Positions 14,050 to 26,033 of a DNA stretch of 64,000 bases are shown here, one piece after another. The first letter of the stretch is position 1, and each line of letters starts with the position of its first letter. Under the pieces are notes generated by a model. The model saw nothing but the letters and a program-made list of their open reading frames with translations, had not been told where the DNA came from and searched no databases. Origin of the DNA: Stratiolaelaps scimitus (taxonomy: Eukaryota; Arthropoda; Arachnida; Mesostigmata; Laelapidae); NCBI GenBank assembly GCA_019614645.1, contig JABWDB010000012.1, positions 6,944,001 through 7,008,000 on the forward strand, given 5' to 3'. A program made the translations under genes and the position numbers.

Positions 14050-14208
14050 AACAGGGTAAATGTAAGAGGTAAAGATTGCTTGGTCTACCAAAGGAACTGC
14101 AATTTTCTAATGCTTAAGTTCTCTTACATGCCATGCAGCGGGACTCGAACCTAGCGCCTCTGGCCTTCTACAGCCAGAGACTTAGCCTGTCCAAGCCGCC
14201 GCGCTGAC
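14050..14208 (-). mobile_element. SINE-2, near full-length copy on the minus strand
   Basis: Read on the minus strand: a tRNA-like head with a CTGGC/GCCAG anticodon-like stem, B-box GGTTCGAGTCC (14141-14151 in complement), then AAGAGAACTTAAGCATTAGA, AATTGCAGTTCC and a tail of TTTACC-type repeats. It is a second tRNA-derived SINE family, different from SINE-1 in body and tail. Confidence 0.65.
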
Positions 14209-17200
14209 GGGTTCTCCTCGCCTATCTACTGAGGATGAATGTGCTGCCCTCCCTTAGCCTATACTTTGCAGAAACTTATTCTAATCGACCAATATGTATA
14301 ACGCTCTATCGTATAATGCCCACGAGATACACATAGGTAATATTGTACGTATGGAATACTCGAAACGGCAGACCTATATTGAGCGTACTATACACCTACC
14401 GCAAATTGAGAGCATTAGCCCGCGCAATACTCCGTCGAAGGTTGTATCCTCTTCGCACCATATCCATTGTAACAGGGTGTGCAGGTAGTGGCTCGTTTGG
14501 TCTTGAGTCTTTTAAGCTTCGCAGCGTTCGACCAACGTAGTCACTAATGATTCAGGCAATCCTTCTAGCCTCCCGCAAAACGATGCCATGGTGGTAGATC
14601 AGACGTCAACATCGATGGCTCGGAGGAGGCCCCGGAATACCATCATTCACTCATGCTTATTGCCGGGTGTCCGCATGGCTCATTACGATTAGAAATCACA
14701 CGGCACAGCGACAGGTCCCCGTTCGCCTCCGCTCACAATGCCGAGCCCATGTTTCTTCGTTGTCAACAACGAGCGACATGTTTCGTCTGGCTAAATCCTT
14801 CCTTTGCACCGAGCATCACGAGCTTTGTAATGGGGATTAGGGTCAAGCGTGAACATGGACGAACGGTTAAATCCGACGTTTCCGACTCATTCATCTGTTG
14901 AGAAGTGAGTGACTCCACTACACCCTACCGATGGAGCAGTTAGACGGAGAGCAGGCGTTCAGGTCGAATGGTCTCTCTCGTGGGCAGGAAATGAAATCGA
15001 GGTGAAGAACTTATACGAGAATCATTTGTAGCGACCACGAACTCGATGAGCTGTTGAGTAGAGATGACACACAAACTTCGTGCGAGGCTACGTATCTAGA
15101 ACCTCTTGAAGATCATTAAGGTTGCCGGAACGCTCTCTCTCTCTCAATGCGGGTTACGTGTACGTTCTCGCAGACGAGGCTTTGTTCTCTCTTGGCATGA
15201 CGTTGGCGTATTATGGACGTAACTCACTCCGCTATTGGAACACATGCACAGCACTGTATACTTCTTCGCCTCATACAAAATTGCGGGTAATTCCTAGCTA
15301 AGACTCGCTCGAAGCTCAGGACGACTTTTGCATTGCTCTAGTATAAAACATCCCTACACCATCTAGGGCTATACAGCTGAGGGTATCAATGGCCGATGAA
15401 GACAAATTGACAGCTGTTAGATTACACGATCTTCGAGGCACAGGGCCCAAGGGACTCCTCTCTCCTTGAGAAGGCAACGTCCGGCAAGCGTTGTTTCCTT
15501 AAAAGCCCGTGGTGTTCTAGTGGCCTGTATTGTTTGTAGCCCCGCTCTAAGCCCATACATTTAACCCTGTAAGAGTTACAGTATATCAGAGATGATTTTG
15601 CCATATTAACAGTTTTTATAGGAAACTCCGCAGTCGAAATTCATGTGAGCTCGATCGTCTGAGCGGATTGAAACAAGTCGACATTCACTACCCCCCCACG
15701 ATTTCCTCTACTCCTCTTGCTTTATTCGACGAGACCCCACGGGACGTCAATAGCCAGCAATTTGTCCTGATCTCCGAAACATCACAGTCAAAGCGAACAA
15801 AGTCGTCCCGTCTTGAAAGCTGTTGGAATCAAGCAAGTGATGACCCTTCGTGGGCACAGTTGGATGCAACCTCAGATGTCTGTCGATCGTTCGCGCCGCG
15901 CCGAAAACGATATGTGAAACAGAGCTTAGTTTACTGTTTGTTCTGATGAAGTAGGCGTGTCAGATAGGGGAACAGCTAAGGGTCAGCTTGAAAAACAATT
16001 ATTATTTTTAGTAGGTCTTTTGCGAGCTATTCGAAGGTCCGTAGAGAGTTAGAACTTGCGGTGGTGCCTCTACGGCCATGGCACACGAACGGAGCGCTAG
16101 GCTTTTCACGTACGGTGCATACGATTTGACAAATAATCTCGATTATGAACGCCCATTGGTAGCAAATGACCATGAAGCCGTTACCAGGGAGCACGGCTTT
16201 GGCAAGTAGTTCTGTACGGCCCACGAGCAGCGGCGATTCCGACTATTTCGCTGCTAGGCAAAATCCTTCTGTTGAACATGTTGCTTTGGTAAGCGTTGCA
16301 TTGGATTTTGGACGTAGCCTATTCGAATTGAATCATCGCCACTAGCTCTAAGGATCGGACGGTTTGGCTCCGGGATTGAGCTCGTATTCGAGAGATCTAT
16401 TCGGGTCACGCATACGAGAACAAATGGTCAGAAGGGAACCTTGTCGAGTTTAATGGGGTAGAGAAATATGTCGGAACACGGAAATGGAAAATGAAAATGT
16501 TGTTTAGGGCGAGGCGGACACGCCGACACATATTATACTTGAATTAAACAAATATAAGTACAAATTAGTGTAGTAATCGCTAACTGAGAGCTAATCATAT
16601 GATCAGCCATAAATAAGCATCACAAAGAGACGGCTCTTTCTTTAAACACGCACCTCTCGCGCAAGCGAGTCGTGGTCGTCAGTTTTTACGCAAATTAGGT
16701 GCGGCCCGCGTGCAAAGCTACAAAGACAAAAGCAAGTCGTTACACGTAAAAGGTCACCATCCCTCATTAATCATTGTAGCACGCGGGCTTATCGGGCTCC
16801 AATCGTGGAACACACGAATGAAACAGCTACAACAAGCCATGCCGCTGGGCGATCCTCGCTTTTCTTATACTCGCTGTATCGTAGCCATAACCGAACTATC
16901 TATATCACCCACGTAGATGCGTAGTTAGTGCATGAAGAAGGTTTCTTGGGTGCAAAGTGATAGCACAGGATCGCAGCGTCTGACTATGCTATGTTCTCTC
17001 ATTGCGGCAGTGTTCGACAATGACAGCAAAAGGGTTCCGTTCTCGCTACATCGGTACAGGCCATGACTAGATCTATAGCGTCCCCTCAACCCCCCGAAAT
17101 CTCCCTCTCTGTTCGCATACGTCTATATTACGGTATGGTATGTGATCTTCAGGGCACACCTCCTTGTCACTCGCGCGTGCTCACCGCATGTGGGTACAGG

Positions 17201-17779
17201 GCTGTCTTCGCGAGCACGCACTAGCTAGCTGAAATCTTCGCAGGCCGGGGGCATTCAGCTAGGGGTTGGGCCAAGATAGGATAGCGGCGGCCTTTTGGCC
17301 TCGCATGCAGAGGAAGATACGCAGTATGATTCTGCCATCGTTGTCGGCATGGCCACCGAGGCCGCTGTGTGATTCCCGGTTGCGTTGGAGCACTGTCTCC
17401 GATTCGAGGTTCGGTAGCGGCCGTCGACGACGGCCTCCGGGCGCACACCGACGCGGCTCCGAAGTCTGGCGCCGCCGTTCGCTCAAGCGAAAGGCGGATG
17501 TCGTGCGGCGCCGCTACGATAAAGGTAAGATGTGAACGGGGATCTGTGGTCTAGCCGGTGTCGCGCAGCTATGAGCTAGCCTGAGGGGAGGTATCTAGCT
17601 GTGTGCTGCTATTATAGGTGCCTATGCGAAGACGACGATGCGTGTATACGTATGCTGACGAACGGCACGGCTCGAGACGAGAGTGCGGCGGGCGAACGAC
17701 AGAGATAGAGATGAGTGGGAAACCCCACGCGGGCATAAGCTGAATGAGCTTCGTCGACAGAAGAGGGTAGATAGATAGG

Positions 17780-17811
<32 letters not shown>

Positions 17812-20300
17812 TTCTTTCTTCTAAACTCCCTCATGTCCGTCCAGGATCCTCCGTCAGCATCCAGGACAACCTTCCGATGGATCGTTTCAGCGAAGGAGGC
17901 AGATGCAAGCGTTTTTTTTTGGAGCGGCCATCACAAGTCGCGGCCGCTAGCAAAGCGGGCGAGGTTCATGAAAAGCCAGAGCCGAAGCAGTACACGATCG
18001 CGGATTGGACGCGGGCGTGACGCGTTTCTCAGCGCTCTTCACGCTACAATGGACGTCGTAGACGGCCGAGGCGAGTGAGGCAAGGAGTAAGTGAAAGATC
18101 GGCACCAGTCATGTTGCAGACTGCTAGACGCCCTTGCGAGCGTACGATGTGGTCTCAAGTCGAATCAGCGTAAGTGAAATGGCAACCGAACACATAAGCA
18201 ATCTCAGGGATTATGTTAGCCAATGATGAAACGTATTTATTGAGTATAGACGTAAAGATAAGGTATAGGTGTATTGGTTTACTAAATGAGCTGCAAATTT
18301 ACAGTGCTGACGTCGACACGGCATATGCACAGTCTTATAGGGAAATACTATTGACTATACATGCAAAGTCCGCAATGAGATATCCATACATTGGCTCGAT
18401 CGTAACGCTGGCGTAACGCACTATCGAACGCACTCCTCTATACGGCTAGCTGCGCGTCGCCAGCAGCCGACTGGATTGTCCAAATTATACATTTTCTTTT
18501 TTTCGAGATCGTGCAATAATGTCTGCCCCAGATATCATCACGTTGCATCAGGCATTCCGTGATCTTTAAAAACAAGAAAAAAGGTGCTATCACGCTGGAA
18601 AATTCACTTGATCAAGTGCTCACTGACTGAGATGGTCCACCAACAAACCTGAGCAGATTTATTCTCAGATGTAAATATATGCGCTCCATGTTTACACGAG
18701 CTGACTGATCCCTCCCCACTACGTCTTACTGGTTTGACCGTTTTTACTGTTATACCATTTTAATAGATATCTCAGTATGGATAACAGAATACCGTGTGAA
18801 CAAACGATGAAGTATTCATTCGCACAGAATATTTCAGGCAGGCAACCGCTAGTACAATTGCCCAATAATAATAATAGTAATAATAATAATAATAATACGA
18901 ATAATAATATAATAATAATGTATTATTGTTATTATAGTATTAAAATAATTATTCAGCAACTATGCTAGCGACTATGAGCCTGAAATATGCTGTGCGAGCG
19001 AAGGTCAACGCCAACTATCAGTATATCTTACGTTTAGACAAAAACGATTCACACTGTTCGTCGTCGGTCGCTGTGAGGGGCGTAGCGCAGCGCGGAAGCG
19101 ATGGCCAAACCGGTACTGGTTTTCCTGCGTACACCCCCATACGCTGATGGGATACGGCGTGCGTGCAGTTTACTAGCCAGAGGACGACAACAGCTGCGAC
19201 AGCAACAGCTGGCACAGTAATTTTAATTATAATATTTCAACTTCTTCTTAGAAGCTGTAAACAGATTCGAGTGAGGTGGTGCTGGTGAAGGCGGTTCCGG
19301 CGGCGGCGGCGGCGGACTAGATTTGAATACCGCTCTTTTTCCTTGAGACGACATTATCATCGTCAGCGTAATTGGATCGTTTATATGGTCGCTGACCCCA
19401 CACCCGCTCCTGCAATGAGAGTTAGAGATCCAGTAGCAAACACTGCAGAAGGATCAGATTGAATTCATGGAGAGCCGCTTCACTTAAGTAGGTCCAACCC
19501 ACACGGACGGCATGCGGACCCACACGACGCCGAATGTGTAACGGGAGAGTATTGAGGTGGGGAGACGGTGAGTAGCTAATGTGAGAGAAAGAAAACTGAG
19601 AAAAATTAGTCATATCTATTGTATTTAAGAAAAATGAAAAAATTGAAAAAAAAATAACCTCTCTGTAAATGACGAACGAGACGGCTACAATGATCGGGTG
19701 GTTGGGAGCGAGCCAAACGAGCATCCGATCATAGGCTCGTCCCGAGGTCGTTTCGTCGCCAGCTGAGACTTAAGGATGGATTTCAAAAATGTTCAAGTTG
19801 CTGATGTCAGCATGGTGTCATGGTATCGGCCCAGCATCTTGGCCATGCGTGACTATCACTACGAGTATCACTGCCTGTAATATATCTGATATTCGAGAGA
19901 AGTTATTCGAGACAAAGCAAACTGTGATACTGTTCGATGCTGTAGTTTATGGCGTGTCTGACCGGGCAGCAACTAATATGACTCTATTTATCTCGATTCA
20001 CTATCTTAGACGGGCTAAGTCCCGAAATGGTTATCGCGAAAAGTTTCAGGGTACATTCGCCTCTTCTACTTGAACGGCATATATTTCTATTCTAGTTTTG
20101 TCAGCTGGAACGGATATTTATCTGGCAGTGGGTGAAAATGCTTCAGGGACACCCCGGTGGAGAGCGCTATAAAAAATGATTGCTTACTATAATGATACGT
20201 TTTGCAATTGTGTATCTAAACTACATTCGGGTTGAGCGACGTCTGGATGTCGAGAAGTTTCACACCAGCGTCCGACCACGTTAGCGTGATTTTTATACGG

Positions 20301-20331
<31 letters not shown>

Positions 20332-20570
20332 CCTTACTGCAAAAACTGGATATCTCACATTGGACGGCTGACGAGTCCGACTGTTTTGCCAGCCGTTCCT
20401 ACTGACGCGGTATCACAGGATCGCTTTGGACATATTTCTTCAACTATTATTAGCCCTTCACAGATCTGTGTGACGGGGCGTTCAACTGGGATGTCGTACA
20501 GTATTCATATATGATCTTTATGTGTAATGTATATTTGTTTTCACCACTTATTTCCATCTTTCCACCTCAG
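14209..20570. other. Interval 14.2-20.6 kb
   Basis: Holds a SINE-1 fragment at 15.96 kb, a GC-rich patch at 17.25-17.55 kb ending in a strong donor-like AAAG|GTAAGA (17524/17525), (AT)n(AG)n at 17780-17811, AAT-rich repeats at 18864-18920, a GGC run at 19300-19315 and (TA)n at 20301-20327. The 17.25-17.52 kb patch may be a first exon but its frame is unclear. Confidence 0.3.
15955..15999 (+). mobile_element. SINE-1, 3'-end fragment
   Basis: GTCAGATAGGGGAACAGCTA followed by AGGGTCAGCTTG and AAAAACAATTATTA, matching the 3' end and the alternative tail of SINE-1. No upstream SINE body is visible, so it is a truncated or decayed copy. Confidence 0.65.
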
Positions 20571-20845
20571 ACATACGCAGGACAAGCCTAACACGTCTGA
20601 CCAGTGTCAATGAGGACGTCTACGACATCGAGCGGCGCTGTCCCGGACTACTGACGGCGACGCCACCCAACTTCAGCTCGCACAATTGGACCTTGCAAAC
20701 GTCTAGGGACCGGGATCAGCCACTGGGTAGCGGGTCACCGCTCTCGAAGCACAACCCCAGAGCGGCGTCCCTGTTTATTTTTGCAAAGTGTCTTCGTAAT
20801 CGTACGAACCAGCAATTAGTATTCGTTAGTCGCTACCTTCTCTAG
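20571..20845 (+). other. Candidate terminal coding exon
   Basis: Follows a pyrimidine-rich stretch ending TTTCCACCTCAG. The frame beginning with two bases (phase 1) is open for 90 codons to TAG at 20843-20845. It starts IRRTSLTRLTSVNEDVYDIE and is hydrophilic, Ser/Thr/Arg-rich. The other two frames close early. No family is recognised and a 90-codon open stretch can arise by chance, so confidence is low. Confidence 0.22.
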
Positions 20846-22932
20846 CTATCTGCCTCCTCTCATTCCTTGCTCTGTGTGCTCACGCACATACAGCCCTTAG
20901 ATTCTCGTGGCGCGACTACGCAACGGTGAGCGTGCAGTTGGTTCCTCAGTCAGGACGTGCGGCTACGGCCGCTCGTGGAAGCCTACCTTTGCCGGCTAGT
21001 TGGCTTTGTTTATGTGTTACGCCTACGAACCGGATACGCATGCGTTTCCATTTCAAGTGCTCCCTGAAGCTACTCGAGAACTCGAAACGAGAACCCGAGG
21101 GCTTGAGTCCAGCCGAGCCTGCGAGTTCCCCTTGCCTCGCCGTCGCTCGGAAACCGCTGGGTGCGGCCTTGTTAATTACAACTATTTAGTGCTAACGCAG
21201 GAGAAAGTCACTCGTCGTTGAGGCCGCTTCTGTTGTTGTTATTGTCGTCGCCACTGTACGAGAGCCGGCTGACGACGGCGTGGCGCTGGTGACGCTGGCC
21301 GCCATCGCATGGAGGATTTTGTTTCACGAAATTCCTTATTTACAGGGCACGCGCAATAAAGAGAAAATGAGATAGACGCACTGCTTCCGCTTGTCTCATG
21401 GGAGTCGTTTGGCTGGTGAAACTTTGAATATCAAGACGGGTGTTCGCACAGCCAAGTGTCTAGTGTGGCATGGGTAATGTTCGGGCAGAAAGAGGCCTCT
21501 GGAAAGTGGCCACGCATGCAAACAATTCGGAGCGGACTGACACAAAAGTGCGAGAAGAATCGATGGAGAGCGAGGAAGAGAGAGAGGAGAGAGGAAATGA
21601 AGATCGACTGTTTATAATCTTCCGTAGTCGTCTTCTGATATCGTGACCATCCTGATAAGAACTAGATATGATATGAGTAGGGAACGCATGGAAGAGATTG
21701 ACGGTTAAATATGAAGGGTAATTAGCACAGGTATAAGAAACTCAGTCACGTGAAGCGTGCGGTGGAGAGGAGTGTAGCATGTGTCGTAAACACTGCTTCA
21801 TGCAGCTGCTTATCGATGAGGAAATCTCGATTGAGCCGGCGAGCTTTGGTCAAACTTTTGTGTCTGTTGATTTCTCGAAAACGCCTTACCTTACCTTACC
21901 TAAAACGCTGACTTTGACTTTAAAAAATGAATCAGATTTTTCTTCAGCTGTGCGACGCTCGCCATGCGCCACCAAATCGAAGAACAGTAGGGAGAAGATA
22001 CACAGATAATTCTAGATTAAACCTGGACCTGATTTAGAGTCCGTTTTGTAGTCAGAGGTGAGGCATTCTCATGAACATCGTGCCCATATCTCTCTGACCA
22101 GCCTAACCAGCGAGTTTGTCATGACGAAATTCCATGCTATGCTTTCAGCGATCGGCCCAGTGCAGTCAGTTGCAGTATTCTGAAGATGCATGTGTTTACT
22201 TATTTTTTTAGCGTTATTGCCGCCTCCGCTAATATCTCAAGTCGGCCGTACGTCGCTCTCTGCCAGTTCTTCTTAGTGGGTTTTTTTTCTCCCATCTCTC
22301 CAGCACCTCCGATGGATTAAGGAAGGCGCGAGATACATAGCGCACGATGGTAGCCCCGGGGGTGGCGGCTGGCAGGCCCAAGTGGTTTCGGTTTTTGTCG
22401 GTAGCAGACGAAAGACACATCGAATCGTCCCGAAGTGCCGAGCCCGTCGATGTCGGGAAATGCAGGAAATGCAGATAGATTCTGCGCGCACACCGCTCGG
22501 CCCGAGCGGCTCGGTCAGGGCTGCAAGCCAGTTGAGCCTCGTTGGCCCTCCTTCAAGGAGCAAGTACCAGCACCTCCACGACGGCCGGGAGAAGCACAGA
22601 AAGCAGGAGCTACAGCAGCAGTACGTGGATCATCGCTGATTTATTTATTATCGCTGATTCATTTCCACTTCGGCCGACGTTGGCGGCCTGGCTACGGTGA
22701 TACACGCAGGCGTTCGATCTGCCCGCTGGAAATGGCCGGGATTTCGCTCGGCAGCCGATCAGCCGAGACTCTGCTTCGCCTTAATTGACTGCCGCAAAAG
22801 GAAACGCTTGCTTGAAAATGGCAGCCATGCTGGTTTTCTTAAGCTCTAATGCACTCGATCGTTGCTAATGCAATGGGAGGCACTATTTGTATTGCGGTAG
22901 TGGGTATATATTCGATATTCAGAGATAACTAC

Positions 22933-22965
<33 letters not shown>

Positions 22966-23679
22966 CAAGGTATGTGAGTTTTGTAAACGTGGCCATTTAC
23001 GTTCATCATGTTCGCGACCTTTTCGAGCAAAATAGCAAACCTTACCAGGCTAATGTGGTACGCATGTAATACGTCGGAAAACGGTGGATCCAGAATAAGC
23101 GCTTTGACGAACTAGTTTAAATATCCTCGACAATTTCCTGTTTTTTTCATATATTCAACCGTAGATCGTAAACACTGCAGCAGTGCAAGTGAGTTGCTTG
23201 AATCAAACTATCTATCAGTGGCTTAACTCAGTGCGTCGTGAGGAAAGCAAGTGAAAAATTATTGCCAGTTGGAAATCGTTGGAAATTACAGCTGGAAAAT
23301 ATATTCGTTATCCTCCGTTCAGCAATATCCAGTCATGGGTTCAGTCCTCATCGTAGCATTAAAGAACGTCCACACATCGGAAACCATACACTACGACATG
23401 GACACGCGGCGCCAGGGAGTGGAACGAGCTCGTAAGCTAGCTGGGACGAGAATTTGAAAATGTCCAAAATGATCGAGAATCTCATAACCACCACTTTGAT
23501 TATAAAGTGTGTCCTTTCTACATAAATCTACAGCACCCAAATCTAGCAAATTCGTTACGTTTATTCAGACCTGCGGCTGCGTACATTTCCTTCACTTTGT
23601 TGTATAGAGATATACAGTATGAGGCAGAGATAGTATCCTTTAGGATCAGTCGGCGTTCTTCGTCCATCGAGATCGAGAA

Positions 23680-23709
23680 AGAGAGAGAGAGAGAGAGAGA
23701 CAGAGAGAG
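23680..23709. repeat. (GA)n microsatellite
   Basis: A GA run with one C interruption at 23701, continuing to GAGAGAGC. Confidence 0.9.
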
Positions 23710-25955
23710 CTAGCTAGCTCCTCGAGTTCAAGGGGTTTACAAGTGATGATGAGAAACAACGAGCAATGGCCTCGATAGGTGGAGCGATCAAGTGATCGCA
23801 GCGATAAAAAATAATCGACTGCAAAAATGGGGAGCCGCAGTGACAATTATGATTTTTATTACCCGCCCGTTTCTTGCCGCATTCTGCGCTGCCACGGCAG
23901 CCCTTCAGCGGCAAGTCTTCGTTCGGTGTTTCGCTTGGCTCGCATGGTTGGCTGGTGGCCGACTGCAGAAGTGCCTCGTTTTAGGTCGGGTCCCGCGGCT
24001 CGCTCCTGACCAAGAGTGCGCATCCCTAGTGCCCCACATCGTCCGCTTTGCGAGCCTCCGCCTTAGTCTTTCTATGGCTTTTGCCTCCTGAGAAGAGGCT
24101 GCTCTCGTGCGGGGCTTCTCCCGCTCCTGTTCGCGTTTCGGAGTCGACGTCGCGCGCCGACGAACCCATTTCATGTCCCGGATCCGACGTTCGAGCCGCT
24201 TCATTCTGACGTGTCCTTGTATCCGGTCCCGAACACGTTGCCAGACACACGCTTACGGCAGCTTGCGCGTTTATAGTGCGCTCCTGCTCGGGAAGCGTTT
24301 TCGGCGCTCCTCCATCGGCCGGCCCGCGGCCTTGCTGTTCCCCGCTTCCGAGGACTCCGAGCCACCTCGTCGTCCGTCCAGCGATGCGCGCCGTCGCAAC
24401 GCACAACAATGACTGATGAAGCGCCGACGAACTCCCAGCGCGAACGCACGATGAGGCTGGCCTCAAGTGCTCGAGGAGCCTGGCAAGATAGATAGGGAGA
24501 GACTGAGAGGAAGTGAGAGAGAGAGAACGAGAGAGAGGAGTTCAGTGGCCGCCCAGATCGGGGACATAGATACTCTCCGCTGGCAGCACACAAGTAGAAA
24601 GTACGTCAGGCTCAGTGAGCCCTGGGGGTTAGCCTGACTTGCCGGCCCAAATAGAAGTGCAACGAACGCGTCGAGGCGTCACGCTGCGTCGAGCACAGCG
24701 TCCGCGAAAGACCTAACGCTGGTAGTGTTTCGATCAGAGAATAGCGCATGATGGCAGGACGAGAGGTGTTCACGCGTTCAGCGTTCCCTAAGAAATCGGG
24801 AGCCATATCCCGAGACAACGTTGGGTGTGTCGATCCGATAAAGAATTGAATTCTCATGAATAAACGGGCCTTTTATAGACAACCCAAGCCGGCACTGGGC
24901 GCTAAAGACGAATGCGCGCAGTTGAACACGTCGCAATGCTGCCCATACCGTTGATTGCTGTTAGCTCGTTGATAGCTCGTATGTTCGAAGTAGCGAACGT
25001 GTCGCGGAGGTGACCCACTCTTGGGGTGGATTCCCCTTCGTCTCAAACGGTCTTTTGTTCAACAGTCCCTGGATAGATATTGCTAACTCGGTTTACGATC
25101 TGTCTCAGACACCATATACAGTCAGCAGACCACTGGCCCCGCAGGACCTTCGATCTGTTAATATATGTAATATGGTTATATTGCACTTGATCCTGTGCCC
25201 TTCTGCCATCTGCTGACAGGGTTGCGGAAGTCATTGCTGATGCCAGTTACTGTGCACAGCGTATAACAACGGTCAGTAATTCACAACTGTTATATATTGA
25301 CCGAACGGGCTTCACGGTCGTTCCGCTAGCAAAGACGATATTGACGAGGTCCAACCCGCCTTCGAAATCCACAAGGTCAATGCCAATGCCATCTTGAATC
25401 CTCGTCGCGTTTCTGCGTTCTGCTGAAAATGTTTGACTGCTACGTCGACGTTGATGTAATGTCCAGCTGCTTCAAGCTGGGCCACCCCCGTTCGGAGTGC
25501 GAATTGAGAACGCTGTTTCGTGTTTTCTCAAGGAGACCAACCTGGTAAGCTATTTCCGATTTAGTAATACACCTGCATTACATTATGTGATATGTTCTTG
25601 TATCACATTGTAAGGTGCCTACATACATGTGTGTTAGTTTCAGCCGCAACTTGTCCTTGCAGTGTTGTGTTTGTGTGGTATCCGAAGTGTTCGTACACCA
25701 CGTCCGGATTCTCTCTGTTCGGCCATGTCAATCAATATTATCGCGCCTTATCGGGTACGCCCCCCAAAGCAAGTTGACTGCTGTTTTCAATCTCGCTCGG
25801 ACAGCACCGAAGCCGCTGCAATATGTCTTCGTTGTCTAGAAAGCGGTTGCTCCGCATTTTTACTGAATCGCTCATTGATTGTTTTACAAACTTACGACTT
25901 ATTGCTCTCGTCGATGTCGTTGGCCCACTACAACAAGGCAAAGCCCCTTCGCGAA

Positions 25956-25966
<11 letters not shown>

Positions 25967-26030
<64 letters not shown>
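25967..26030. repeat. (TA)32 microsatellite
   Basis: The longest of about ten (TA)n arrays in the window, flanked by CT-rich runs (CTCTCTCT before, CTCCCTCTCC after). Confidence 0.95.
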
Positions 26031-26033
<3 letters not shown>

